This document shows, one piece after another, positions 24,619-33,525 of a stretch of DNA of 64,000 nt. Numbering within the stretch: the first letter of the stretch is position 1; each line of letters starts with the position of its first letter. Made by a program: the position numbers and the translations under genes. The notes under the pieces are model-generated. The model saw only the letters and a list, made by a program, of their open reading frames with translations, was not told where the DNA came from and ran no database searches. Origin of the DNA: Faucicola sp902506215 (GTDB taxonomy: Bacteria; Pseudomonadota; Gammaproteobacteria; Pseudomonadales; Moraxellaceae); NCBI GenBank assembly GCA_016888885.1, contig CP069437.1, forward strand, positions 1,426,001 through 1,490,000, in the 5' to 3' direction.

Positions 24619-24649
24619 AAAGCTATCTCATAGCGAGATGGCTTTTTTT
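24619..24649 (-). terminator. Hairpin terminator between two metalloprotease genes
   Basis: AAAGCTATCTC-ATAGC-GAGATGGCTTT stem with one G-U pair. It lies just after the stop of the YgjP-like gene on the minus strand. The longer T run is on the plus strand, so its direction is uncertain. Confidence 0.55.
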
Positions 24650-24662
24650 GTGGTTTTGATAA

Positions 24663-25394
24663 TTACAGCTCGCCAAATTTTAATTGCTGATGCCACAATT
24701 GATAATCTGGCATGACTCGTGCTACCTGCGCCCAAAATCGTGCCGAATGATTGGGCTCAATCAGATGACAAAGCTCATGCACCAACACATAATCCGCGCA
24801 GTCTGGCGGGAATTGCGCCAGCCAAACGGACAAGCGAATGGTTTTGGCTTGGGTGCTACAACTGCCCCATCGGGTTTTCATAGTGTAGGGCGTGATGCTG
24901 CTGGCGGATTTACCCACTTTGTCTTGCCAAAACGCTTGGCGGTTTTGGATAAATTGAGTGAGCCAAAATTTATAAATATAGAGTAAAGTTTTGCCAACAT
25001 CCAATCGCGGCAGCTCGCTTGGTTTTATGTGGTGCTTTAACAATAACTCTCTGACTACAACTTGTTGCCCTTCAAAATAAATGTTGCTTTCAAGGGTCAA
25101 ATTTGCCAAATCTTTGACATCATTGATATAGGCAGGTTTTTTGGGTTTAAGTTGTTTAAGTTTTCGTTGTTTTTGCTGACAATCAATTGCCCATGCAAGG
25201 CGATGTTCAAGCGATTGCATCAGCAGGTGTTGTGGCATACGCATGGGATAAGACACGCTGAGCAAACTGGTAAACGGTGCTTCATCAATCGATTTGATAC
25301 GAAAGTTGATATGTTTGACCCGTTTGCTTTCAATCGCAAGCTTGATGCCTTGCTCAGCGTAGGCGGTGAGTACAGTTTGCATAAGTTTTAGCAA
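24663..25394 (-). CDS. YgjP-type (DUF45/M48-like) metal-dependent hydrolase
   Basis: 243-residue protein with the zinc-protease motif HELCH in VLVHELCHLIEPNHSARFW near the C-terminus, and MKTRWGSCSTQAKTIRLSVWLA before it, both typical of the YgjP/WLM group. The N-terminal half has IKLAIESKRVKHINFRIKS as in this family. Function is unknown. Its start lies one base from the stop of the gene upstream (25395), so the two are cotranscribed. Confidence 0.85.
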   Translation of the reverse strand: MLKLMQTVLTAYAEQGIKLAIESKRVKHINFRIKSIDEAPFTSLLSVSYPMRMPQHLLMQSLEHRLAWAIDCQQKQRKLKQLKPKKPAYINDVKDLANLTLESNIYFEGQQVVVRELLLKHHIKPSELPRLDVGKTLLYIYKFWLTQFIQNRQAFWQDKVGKSASSITPYTMKTRWGSCSTQAKTIRLSVWLAQFPPDCADYVLVHELCHLIEPNHSARFWAQVARVMPDYQLWHQQLKFGEL

Positions 25395-26018
25395 TTATTG
25401 ACGCAAATAATGCTCAAAAATCGTCCCAAAGTCATAATTACGAATGGTCTTTAAACGCTCGCCATAGGCATTTTCTACTTGTGCGACAGTTTGGTTGATG
25501 ACATCCGGCAAGTTAAGCACCACGTTTTCTGACAGTTCGCGTAAGCTAAACATGTTGGTGACGGTATTAAAGGATTTTTCTAGCACCATTTCTTCATGGG
25601 CAATGCGTTTGCATTGCTCGCTAATCGCAGTCAGTGCCTTATAGATGTCGCGGATTTGCTCGATTTGATTTTTGTCGATATCAATCGAAAACGCCATACC
25701 GCCCAAGCTAAATTTTAGCTCAGCATCCATATCCATCGTGCCTGCCGTCTCAATCATGATATTGGCGGGCTGAAAATTGCGGTATGGATAGCGTTTTAGC
25801 AGGCGTTTTTTACTGGTCGCTGACTGCCCATCAAGGTGGATAAAGGCGACATTGGTAAAGCAATATTCGTCCATTTTTGACTTAATCACAAAATAAATGC
25901 GCTCGTTATCTTCATGAAAAATATAGTCATCAATATCGGTTTGGTTAAACTGACTCGGTGGGATGATTTTACCGATGTCACTTAAACCCAATGCATCTGA
26001 GGCAAGATTTTTAAACAT
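25395..26018 (-). CDS. PH-domain protein (YvbH-like)
   Basis: About 207 residues from ATG 26018, with AAGGAAG upstream; a GTG at 26024 is too close to that site. The N-terminal ~120 residues look like a bacterial pleckstrin-homology domain of the YvbH type (DEYCFTNVAFIHLDGQSATSKKRLLKRYPY, IMIETAGTMDMDAELKFSLGG). The C-terminal part is helical (YvbH extension-like). No enzyme motif or membrane helix. Role unknown. Confidence 0.75.
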   Translation of the reverse strand: MFKNLASDALGLSDIGKIIPPSQFNQTDIDDYIFHEDNERIYFVIKSKMDEYCFTNVAFIHLDGQSATSKKRLLKRYPYRNFQPANIMIETAGTMDMDAELKFSLGGMAFSIDIDKNQIEQIRDIYKALTAISEQCKRIAHEEMVLEKSFNTVTNMFSLRELSENVVLNLPDVINQTVAQVENAYGERLKTIRNYDFGTIFEHYLRQ

Positions 26019-26191
26019 ACTCACTTCCTTTTTTATCCATAAAAATTGTTAAAAACGCTGTCTGTGCGAAAAACTGTTTTCGATAACATAACACAAATAT
26101 CACATTGGCAACATAGATGTCATGCTGATTACTGGCTATGATAACGCCATAACACTGATAATAAACAATAAATGAAAATTAAGGAACAAAA

Positions 26192-26446
26192 ATGAAAGCC
26201 AAACCAACATCTAGCAATTTGAGCGATATTGACCCAGAGAGTTTTACCGTGCAATTGGATGATGAATCCTTGTCATCAAGCCATATTGAAGCGGGTGAAA
26301 GTGGTCTGACCGCGATTCATCGCCAAAATATTGATGAGCAGCGGATTGATGAATTACTGGTTGAAGATAGCTTTAACGAAGAGCATTATCCGACCATTGG
26401 TGATATCGCTGACCCTGATGCCGCAGATGAAAGTTATAAAAATTAG
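26192..26446 (+). CDS. Small acidic hypothetical protein
   Basis: 84-residue, strongly acidic protein (many D, E, S) with ribosome site AAGGAAC upstream of ATG 26192. No domain recognised. Its stop codon TAG is made by the first bases of a foldback element, so the original C-terminus may have been different. Confidence 0.65.
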   Translation: MKAKPTSSNLSDIDPESFTVQLDDESLSSSHIEAGESGLTAIHRQNIDEQRIDELLVEDSFNEEHYPTIGDIADPDAADESYKN

Positions 26447-26622
26447 GGCGTGTCCCTAATTCGGAACAAAGTATTTTTAATGGCCTAAAAATGCCTAAAT
26501 CTGGCAAAACTGCGTTAAATTGTTTGACAATATTCCAATATTATCTGCACAATTTGCCTTGTTTTGCTGGCGATTTAGTCTATTTTTAGCCTCATTATCC
26601 AAATAGGGACACGCCCTAATTT
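26441..26622. mobile_element. MITE-like foldback element
   Basis: About 180 bases bounded by near-perfect inverted repeats AATTAGGGCGTGTCCCTA (left) and TAGGGACACGCCCTAATT (right). The inner arms are also imperfectly complementary (GGCCTAAAAATGCC.. against ..TTTTTAGCC, and AAACTGCGTTAAATTGT against ACAATTTGCCTTGTTT). The whole unit can fold into one long hairpin. It has no ORF. The left end supplies the stop codon of the preceding gene. The parent transposon is not in the window. Confidence 0.75.
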
Positions 26623-26666
26623 TCTGTACTGAAATTTTTTGTATTTAAACGTCAAAAAGAAACCCC

Positions 26667-26696
26667 AAAAAGGTTGGTAACTTACCAACCTTTTTT
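26667..26696. terminator. Terminator upstream of hemH end (bidirectional)
   Basis: AAAAAGGTTGGT-AACTT-ACCAACCTTTTTT: perfect stem with A run on one side and T run on the other. It can serve the small acidic gene on the plus strand and hemH on the minus strand. Confidence 0.85.
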
Positions 26697-26789
26697 ATTG
26701 GCTTGCAGTTAATAAGACTTGCTATTAATGAATGCGCTTAATAATCCGCTTTAAGCCCAAGCTTTAACAATAAGTCTTAATAATAAGTA

Positions 26790-27809
26790 TTAATACCATC
26801 CTTGCAGATTTTGTTGCCACGCTTGTACGTGTGGCAATGCCAGTGATTCAAATAAATCAATATGCGCAGCATCCACATTGAGTGCAGAGATATAATGATA
26901 GTCCCCACCGCCATTGGACTGGAATATCTGTCGATTTTCGACTGCCAACTCTTCTAGCGTCTCTAGGCAATCTGCCGAAAATGCTGGGCTCAGCACCTGT
27001 ACTGACTTGATGCCTTGCTTGCCCCACTCGGTTAAGGTGACATCCGTATAAGGTTTGACCCATTCTTGCTTACCAAAGCGTGATTGAAAACTACATTCCC
27101 ACTCATGACGCTCAAGCCCCAACACTTGCGCCAAATGCGCTGCCGTACAGCGACAGCGTCTGGCATACGGATCGCCTTTTTGCTCATACGGCTCGGGAAT
27201 CCCGTGAAAACTCAATAGCAGTTTTTCAGGTTTGCCATGTTCAGCTTGGAAGCGTTTGACGCTTTCAGCCAAGGCTTGGATGTATTGCGGATGGGCAAAA
27301 TAATCTTTGACAAAGCTAATGCTGGGTAAATTACGCTGCTTAAGTCCCCATTTGGCGACGACATCAAACACCGCGCCAGTGGTTGAACCGGAAAACTGCG
27401 GATAAGCTGGCAAAATCACGATTTGTTCTACTTTTCTGGCAGTTAATGCCGATAGCACATCCGTTAACGCAGGTTTGCCATAGGTCATGGCAGCATGCAC
27501 GCTTACTTTGCAAGGCAGTTGCTGTTGGTCAAATCGCTGCTGCAGCAAGTCCACTTGGGCAAGCGTGATTTTACGCAGCGGGGAATCGCCATCCCACACG
27601 CTCGCATAGGCGTGGGCAACCCGTTTGGGGCGACTGCGTAGCACAAACAAGTTTAAGATGATTTGCCAGATAAACTGCGGGATTTCAATCACGCGCGGGT
27701 CGGACAAAAATTGTTTGAGATAGCGGCGCACCGCTGCTTCAGTCGGCGCATCGGGTGTTCCCAAATTCACAAGGACAACGGCAATTTCAGGCGGATTGCT
27801 TGGCTTCAT
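26790..27809 (-). CDS. hemH: Ferrochelatase
   Basis: 339-residue enzyme that inserts ferrous iron into protoporphyrin IX, the last step of heme synthesis. Key motifs are VVLVNLGTPDAPT at the start, the metal-site histidine in LLSFHGIPEPYEQKGDPY, CRCTAAHLA and SPAFSADCLETLEEL with the conserved glutamates. Single gene with its own promoter region. Confidence 0.97.
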   Translation of the reverse strand: MKPSNPPEIAVVLVNLGTPDAPTEAAVRRYLKQFLSDPRVIEIPQFIWQIILNLFVLRSRPKRVAHAYASVWDGDSPLRKITLAQVDLLQQRFDQQQLPCKVSVHAAMTYGKPALTDVLSALTARKVEQIVILPAYPQFSGSTTGAVFDVVAKWGLKQRNLPSISFVKDYFAHPQYIQALAESVKRFQAEHGKPEKLLLSFHGIPEPYEQKGDPYARRCRCTAAHLAQVLGLERHEWECSFQSRFGKQEWVKPYTDVTLTEWGKQGIKSVQVLSPAFSADCLETLEELAVENRQIFQSNGGGDYHYISALNVDAAHIDLFESLALPHVQAWQQNLQGWY

Positions 27810-27933
27810 AATTTGTGTTTAATCCAAAAAATCATAAAAAAGTGGGGTTAAGATTAGCATATTTACTAGGGTGCGCGTACTAGATAATCACCTGAAATTG
27901 TTCAATTGCTGCATTTTTTAAGCTATATTTGAA

Positions 27934-28287
27934 TCAATGACAACCTAGCCCACCCATCACCAATAGCGCATTTACTAGGCGAGAATTTTGCTGAGAGGAT
28001 ACCGGGCTTTTAGCAGGACTTTTACTTTTAAAGATTGCGTTTTGTGAGGGGCTGCTAGCTGATTCGCCGTCCGCTTGGTGGTTATGATGCTTGGGCTGTT
28101 GGTGCTGTTGGTTTTGATAGTGGTTTTGGTGGCTGACCATCGTGTCGCTTGTAACTATACTAGCATTGGCAGCCAAAACCGATGTTGGCTGATGAAACGC
28201 CAAATACGTCAATGCCAAAAACCCCGTGAGCGCCAATCCTGTGAGCAATAGGAGTGTATGGTGGGGTGATGATGCTAAATTTGGCAT
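27934..28287 (-). CDS. Hypothetical protein with one N-terminal membrane helix
   Basis: 117 residues. A hydrophobic segment (about 11-31) could be a signal anchor. A low-complexity stretch rich in His, Gln, Asn and Ser (HYQNQQHQQPKHHNHQ) follows, then a second short hydrophobic end. No family recognised. The His-rich part might bind metal, but this is speculation. ORF quality is fair only. Confidence 0.45.
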   Translation of the reverse strand: MPNLASSPHHTLLLLTGLALTGFLALTYLAFHQPTSVLAANASIVTSDTMVSHQNHYQNQQHQQPKHHNHQADGESASSPSQNAIFKSKSPAKSPVSSQQNSRLVNALLVMGGLGCH

Positions 28288-28367
28288 TTGAATTCCAAGT
28301 TGTGATAACCCATATAAACCCTTACAATAGCTATACTTTTAATTAATGCGTTATCAATCAAAAATTA

Positions 28368-29633
28368 GTGAGAAAGCGGGTGAGCACACAGCAACACAAA
28401 CCACATACCAAGATTTTACCTGAAGCTGAATTGACTGTCCCCAAAAATTTTGACGACGATCATCCTATTAGTTTTGCCAAATCTGGTGGCAAATCTGTGG
28501 GTATCGTCACACCGCAAAAAATTCATTTTGATACCCCACTGACACTAGAATGCAATCGCACGCTGCCGTTTTTTGATTTAATGGTGGAAACTTATGGCGA
28601 GCTCAACGCCGATAAATCCAATGCGATATTGATTTGTCATGCGCTATCGGGCAGTCATCATGCGGCTGGCTATCATAGTAGCGATGATAAAAAAGCAGGC
28701 TGGTGGGATACTTTTATCGGTCCTGGCAAAGCGATTGATACCACGCGTTTTTTTGTGGTGTGTCTTAACAACATTGGCAGCTGCTACGGCTCGACAGGTC
28801 CAACCAGTACCAACCCCGAAACCGGCAAGCCGTATGGTCCTGATTTTCCTTTGGTCACCATCAAAGACTGGGTAAAAACCCAAGTCATGCTATCTGACTA
28901 TCTGGGCATTGATATCTGGCATGCCATTGTTGGTGGCTCAATGGGTGGCATGCAAGCCATGCAGTGGTCAATTGACTATCCGAGCCGGCTAAAAAAATGT
29001 GTGGTCATTGCCAGCACGCCGAAGCTATCTGCGCAAAATATCGCCTTTAACGAGGTGGCACGCCAATCGATTTTATCCGATCCTGATTTTTGTGAAGGAC
29101 GCTATATCGAGCAGGGCAAAATCCCCAAACGCGGCTTGATTTTGGCGCGTATGGTCGGTCATATCACTTATCTCACCGATGAAGCGATGCGGATAAAATT
29201 TGGACGCGATTTGAAAGCCGGCAAGCTGATGTTCAACTACGATGTAGAATTTCAAGTGGAAAGTTATTTACGCTACCAAGGTGAGCAGTTTAGTGAACGT
29301 TTTGATGCCAATACCTATTTGCTGATGACCAAAGCCTTAGATTATTTTGACCCAGCGCGCGGCGCGATTGGGGATGACAGTATCAATGATAGTTTGAGTG
29401 ATACCGATGCGCTACGGTTGGCATTGGCAAATACCCAATGTAAGTTTTTAATTATATCCTTTACCACCGATTGGCGGTTTAGCCCAGAGCGCTCGCAAGA
29501 AATTGTGGATGCGTTAATTGCCAATGGTAAGCCCGTAAGCTATATCAATATCGATGCCGCCTATGGGCATGATTCGTTTTTGTTTGATATCCCGACCTAT
29601 CGTCAATCGGTATTTAATTTTTTAACCGCCTAA
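28368..29633 (+). CDS. metX: Homoserine O-acyltransferase (acetyl/succinyl)
   Basis: Alpha/beta-hydrolase of methionine synthesis, up to 421 residues. The nucleophile elbow is GGSMGGMQAM; the acid is in TTDWRFSPE and the base histidine in AAYGHDSFLF. LICHALSGSHHAAGYH and CYGSTGPTSTNP are characteristic. GTG 28368 or GTG 28380 may be the start. The family makes O-acetyl- or O-succinylhomoserine, which cannot be told apart by eye. It is paired with metW just downstream. Confidence 0.95.
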   Translation: MRKRVSTQQHKPHTKILPEAELTVPKNFDDDHPISFAKSGGKSVGIVTPQKIHFDTPLTLECNRTLPFFDLMVETYGELNADKSNAILICHALSGSHHAAGYHSSDDKKAGWWDTFIGPGKAIDTTRFFVVCLNNIGSCYGSTGPTSTNPETGKPYGPDFPLVTIKDWVKTQVMLSDYLGIDIWHAIVGGSMGGMQAMQWSIDYPSRLKKCVVIASTPKLSAQNIAFNEVARQSILSDPDFCEGRYIEQGKIPKRGLILARMVGHITYLTDEAMRIKFGRDLKAGKLMFNYDVEFQVESYLRYQGEQFSERFDANTYLLMTKALDYFDPARGAIGDDSINDSLSDTDALRLALANTQCKFLIISFTTDWRFSPERSQEIVDALIANGKPVSYINIDAAYGHDSFLFDIPTYRQSVFNFLTA

Positions 29634-29634
29634 C

Positions 29635-29681
29635 TTAGATTTAACTTTGGATTTAACTTTGGATTTAACTTTAGATTTAAC
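29635..29681 (+). repeat. Four 12-bp tandem repeats between metX and metW
   Basis: Four copies of TT(A/G)GATTTAACT fill almost the whole metX-metW spacer, the middle two identical. The last copy ends 9 bases before the metW start, so copy number would change spacing between the coupled genes. Confidence 0.9.
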
Positions 29682-29690
29682 GAGAATTGA

Positions 29691-30299
29691 ATGAAAATCG
29701 ACCATCAACTTGCCGAACGCTGGATTAAACCCAATGCCAAAGTCTTGGATTTAGGCTGTGGCAACGGTGATTTACTCGCGCATTTGCAAAACAAATTGGG
29801 CGTGTTTGGCTATGGTATCGAAATCGACCAAACTAAAATCAATGACTGTATCACCAAAGGCGTTAACGTCATTGAGCAGGACTTAAATGATGGGTTGGCG
29901 CGGTTTGCCGACGCAAGCTTTGACACGGTAGTGATGGCGCGCGCCCTACAAGCGGTTAAAGAGCCTGACCAACTCCTCCTTGACATGGTACGTGTTGGTA
30001 AAGAAGTGATTGTCACTTTCCCTAATTTTGCACATTGGCAAAACCGTATTCACTTGGGTATCAAAGGCATGATGCCAATGTCTGAAGCCCTGCCGTTTGC
30101 TTGGTACAACACGCCCAATATTCACTTGTGTACCTTTAAAGACTTTGAAAAGCTGTGTGATGACAATGACATCCGTATCATCAATCGTTTTGCGGTGCAA
30201 GAAAGTGAAAAGCCCTACCCTTGGCTACTTGCACAAATTATCCGTAAAAACCCAAACTTACTTGCCGATGTGGCAATCTATCGTGTTACCAAAAATTAA
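29691..30299 (+). CDS. metW: MetW methyltransferase-like protein
   Basis: 202-residue SAM-binding-fold protein. Motif I is VLDLGCGNGDLLAHL (about 19-33), followed by GYGIEID and VVMARALQAVKEPDQLL. PNFAHWQNRIHLGIKGMMP and LPFAWYNTPNIHLCTFKDFE are MetW signatures. MetW is generally found with MetX and is thought to support its activity; a methyl-transfer reaction is not established. Confidence 0.93.
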   Translation: MKIDHQLAERWIKPNAKVLDLGCGNGDLLAHLQNKLGVFGYGIEIDQTKINDCITKGVNVIEQDLNDGLARFADASFDTVVMARALQAVKEPDQLLLDMVRVGKEVIVTFPNFAHWQNRIHLGIKGMMPMSEALPFAWYNTPNIHLCTFKDFEKLCDDNDIRIINRFAVQESEKPYPWLLAQIIRKNPNLLADVAIYRVTKN

Positions 30300-30657
30300 G
30301 GTTTTTTATCGCTGATTGTATGCCTATGAAGATTTAGTAAGCGGATAAATTACTGTCTAATCAAACATATGCCACAAAAGTAAAGCCCTATACGACACCC
30401 AGTGTCGCAAAGCTTTGTTTCCTCTGTGAAATATTGTAACAACTGTTTACATTTTCACTTAAATATTTGAAACGCAAAGCAAACAGTGTTAACCTAAAAC
30501 AATCAAAAGATTGCGTTATCCTATTAAAATATAACGAATGGCTAAATCATTGTAAAATTTAAGATTTTCTGTTAATTCGTTTACCTATTTATTAAGTTTA
30601 TTTTATCTAAACCTAGGCAAGCTTGCGATGGCTGCAGCTTGATACTCGGAGTTGGTT
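30300..30657. other. Intergenic region before the Sel1-repeat gene
   Basis: 358 AT-rich bases without coding signal. It contains one stable hairpin (see next entry) and must hold the promoter of the next gene. Confidence 0.5.
30382..30416 (+). other. Two-tier hairpin in the metW-Sel1 intergenic region
   Basis: ACGACAC-CCA-GTGTCG inner stem, enclosed by AAAGC / GCTTT. Only a short T stretch follows. It could be the metW terminator or part of a small RNA; the sequence alone does not decide. Confidence 0.35.
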
Positions 30658-31239
30658 ATGAAATTATTAAAAGTCACCGTATTAACTGCATTTTTAAGCT
30701 TATCAGGCGTTGCAAGTGCTGAACTGGTTGCCAATATTCCACTCAATGGCTCACGCTATGACAGTATGGAACCGATGGAATTACTTAGCCAAGCTAAAAC
30801 TGGCAATCAACAAGCCCAATTCTTCCTAGCCAAACGCTACCAAAAAGGTCTTGGCATTCAGCAAAACTTCCAACAAGCCATCCAGTGGTACACCACCGCC
30901 GCCAAACAAGACATTGCACCCGCACAATTAAATCTTGCCATGATGTATATTCGTGGCGAAGGCGTGCAGCCTAATGCGCAGCAAGCGCGTTATTGGTTAG
31001 AAAAAGCGGCAAAACTTGGTGATAACCGTGCCAGCTATACCCTAGCCATGCTAGATGAAAAAGAAAAAAAATTGGTCGATGCCTACAAATGGTATGACCT
31101 AGCGGCTCGTGACGGCATGCTATCAGACCAAGTACGTACCCGCGCGCAAAGCAAAATCGGTCAATTGGCATTAAACTTGTCATCACAAGACATCGCCACT
31201 GCACGTAGCCGTGCGGATTCTTGGTTTCAAAGCAAGTAA
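30658..31239 (+). CDS. Secreted Sel1-like repeat protein
   Basis: 193 residues from ATG 30658 with GGAG 6 bases upstream. A signal peptide (MKLLKVTVLTAFLSLSGVASA) targets it to the periplasm. Three or so Sel1-type TPR repeats follow (AQFFLAKRYQKGLGIQQNFQQAIQWYTTAA, APAQLNLAMMYIRGEGVQPN, ASYTLAML). Such repeats bind proteins; the partner is unknown. Confidence 0.88.
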   Translation: MKLLKVTVLTAFLSLSGVASAELVANIPLNGSRYDSMEPMELLSQAKTGNQQAQFFLAKRYQKGLGIQQNFQQAIQWYTTAAKQDIAPAQLNLAMMYIRGEGVQPNAQQARYWLEKAAKLGDNRASYTLAMLDEKEKKLVDAYKWYDLAARDGMLSDQVRTRAQSKIGQLALNLSSQDIATARSRADSWFQSK

Positions 31240-31295
31240 GTTTAATACAACGAATTTTGGGTTAAGTGTTAAGCTAACCATTAAAATCCCTGAGA

Positions 31296-31319
31296 CCCTA
31301 GTATTTACTAGGGTTTTTT
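31296..31319 (+). terminator. Terminator after the Sel1-repeat gene
   Basis: ACCCTAGT-ATTT-ACTAGGGT followed by six T, 56 bases after the stop codon. Perfect 8-bp stem. Confidence 0.88.
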
Positions 31320-31478
31320 GTTTTTATGGGTTAAATTAATCAAGATTGCTCGGCGCACATTGATTGTATAAAATCGCGCTTTCATGAATTTTTTTGTATA
31401 GTTTTATGCGTCAGCTACGAGCGCGTTAGCCAAGTAGTTAACACCCCAGTTTTTGCTACCTTTTTTTGGATATGACCT

Positions 31479-32726
31479 ATGCCAAGCCCTGCCCTACCGT
31501 CAAAAAATCAGCTTTGGCTGTTAGTTGCCGCCGCTGCGGCTATTTTATTGATTACGTCAGGGATTCGCCTATCGCTTGGGTTATTTATCAAACCGATTGA
31601 TGCTAGCGCGCATATTGGCATTGTGCAAATCAGTTTTGCCTTAGCGGTGACACAGCTGATGTGGGGCGTGTCACAGCCTGTGACAGGGGCATTGGCGGAT
31701 AAGTTTGGCGCATGGCGGGTACTATTGTTCGGTACCTTGCTACTGGCGATTGGCTGTTTTAGTGTGCCCTATTTTGTCAGTGCCGGTGGTTTGGTGGTCA
31801 CACTTGGAATTTTGGTCGCATTTGGGACAGGGGCGGGTAGTTTTTCAGTGCTGATGGGGCAAGTGGCGAATCAGACCCCACCCCATATGCGCGGCACGGC
31901 GTCGGGTATTATCAATGCAGGCAGCTCGTTTGGACAATTTTTATTTGCGCCGATTTTACAAGGGTTGATTGCCCTGCCACTGGTAGGTTGGACAGGGGCA
32001 ATGTATTTTATGGCAGGGACAAGTTTGCTGTGTTTGCCGTTGGCGTATTATCTCACGCAGGGTAACAATGTAGGTAAACATGCGCCTGCCGCTTCGTCGG
32101 CGGTTGCCAATAACCAAGCCCATGAAACGCTATCACAAGCCACCCGACGCGCGCTTAGCGATCGTAACTATTGGCTGCTGCATATCGGTTTTTTTACTTG
32201 TGGTTTTCATATTGCTTTTTTGGTCACCCATTTGCCGATGGAAGTGACGTTGGCAGGTCTTGGTAGCAATGTTGCCTCTTGGTCGCTCGCGTTGATTGGC
32301 TTATCGAATGTGGTCGGTAGTTTGTTTGTCGGTTGGTGTGTAGGTCATTTTCGCAGCAAATATATTTTGTTTTGGATGTATTTGAGCCGTACTATCTTGA
32401 TTGCGATTTTCTTGATGGCGCCTAAGACGGCAACGACTTTTTTTATATTTGCGGTTAGCTTAGGTCTAACTTGGCTTGCCACTGTACCCCCGACTGCGGC
32501 AACCGTTGGCAAGTTGTATGGGGTCAAATATTTGGCGACCTTGTTTGGTTTGGTGTTATTTAGTCACCAAGTTGATGGGTTTTTGGGCGCTTATTTGGGG
32601 GGAGTTGTGGTTGATAAATTTGGTAATTATCAGTATATGTGGTATGCCGATATGGCGCTGGCTGCCTTGGCTGCTGTCCTCAATCTACCGATTCAAGAAC
32701 CAAAAATGATGAAAGCTACAAGCTAA
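31479..32726 (+). CDS. Major facilitator superfamily transporter
   Basis: 415 residues with about 12 membrane helices. The motif-A region GALADKFGAWRVLLFG lies between helices 2 and 3; the inter-domain loop is near 200-225. It resembles the oxalate/formate and monocarboxylate antiporter branch (VANQTPPHMRGTASGIINAGSSFGQF). Substrate unknown. Its 3' end overlaps the convergent methyltransferase gene by 11 bases, the left edge of the restriction island. Confidence 0.88.
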   Translation: MPSPALPSKNQLWLLVAAAAAILLITSGIRLSLGLFIKPIDASAHIGIVQISFALAVTQLMWGVSQPVTGALADKFGAWRVLLFGTLLLAIGCFSVPYFVSAGGLVVTLGILVAFGTGAGSFSVLMGQVANQTPPHMRGTASGIINAGSSFGQFLFAPILQGLIALPLVGWTGAMYFMAGTSLLCLPLAYYLTQGNNVGKHAPAASSAVANNQAHETLSQATRRALSDRNYWLLHIGFFTCGFHIAFLVTHLPMEVTLAGLGSNVASWSLALIGLSNVVGSLFVGWCVGHFRSKYILFWMYLSRTILIAIFLMAPKTATTFFIFAVSLGLTWLATVPPTAATVGKLYGVKYLATLFGLVLFSHQVDGFLGAYLGGVVVDKFGNYQYMWYADMALAALAAVLNLPIQEPKMMKATS

Positions 32727-33525
32727 TCTGTTGTTTTACTCTCTCTTTAAAATATTGGCGTGACTTTTCATCTAACCCAAGATAGCGATTTTTGCTTAAG
32801 GTTAAAAAATTACTATCTTGGTCAACTCCGATAAATTTTCTACCAAATAAATTGGCAGCAATACCTGTTGTCGATGAGCCTGTAAATGGGTCAAGCACGA
32901 GATCATTGGCTTTGGTAGACGCCAAAACAATCCTTGACAACAATCCTAACGGTTTTTGCGTAGAATGTTTGCCAAATTGCTTTTCCCAGCTTGATACCGC
33001 AGGCAGACGCCAAACATCTTTCATTTGTTTGTCACCATTGAGCGACTTCATTAATTCATAATCAAAGTAATGCGGAATTTTTGGGTTTTTTCTTGCCCAG
33101 ATTATCCATTCAGTTGAATAGGTGAAATAGCGACAAGAAAAATTTGGCGGTGGATTGGGTTTTTCCCAAGTTATCATGTTTAAGACTTTAAAATTGAGTT
33201 GTGATAATACTCGCCCTAGCGTAAAAATATTGTGGTGGGTTCCACTCATCCAAATCGTGCCATTATCTGCCAACATTCGCTTTGCTTGGCTTAGCCAATC
33301 ATAAGTAAAAATATAGACTTCATTATCATCACTAAATTTATCCCACTCACCCTTATTGACTGATTGCACTATGCCATTTTTTACCGTTAATCCGCCATTG
33401 GATAAAAAATAAGGCGGATCAGCAAAAATCATATTGATAGATTTATCATCGATTGTCGGCAAAATGTGTAAGCAATCACCTTGCAGCAGCGTGAAGTCCT
33501 GTAGTTCTGATTGATAAAAAATCAT
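32716..33525 (-). CDS. DpnA-like adenine DNA methyltransferase (beta class)
   Basis: 269-residue site-specific DNA N6-adenine methyltransferase. DPPYFLSNGG (motif IV, about 36) comes before DPFTGSSTTG (motif I, about 218), the beta-class order. The stretches VNKGEWDKF, WEKPNPPPNFSCRYFTYSTE and KHSTQKPLGLLSRIVLAS closely resemble M.DpnA of the DpnII system, which methylates GATC and accepts single-stranded DNA. GATC specificity is therefore inferred. The start overlaps the end of a 71-residue ORF (ATGA), so the two are coupled. More AT-rich than the chromosome. Confidence 0.9.
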   Translation of the reverse strand: MIFYQSELQDFTLLQGDCLHILPTIDDKSINMIFADPPYFLSNGGLTVKNGIVQSVNKGEWDKFSDDNEVYIFTYDWLSQAKRMLADNGTIWMSGTHHNIFTLGRVLSQLNFKVLNMITWEKPNPPPNFSCRYFTYSTEWIIWARKNPKIPHYFDYELMKSLNGDKQMKDVWRLPAVSSWEKQFGKHSTQKPLGLLSRIVLASTKANDLVLDPFTGSSTTGIAANLFGRKFIGVDQDSNFLTLSKNRYLGLDEKSRQYFKERVKQQISL

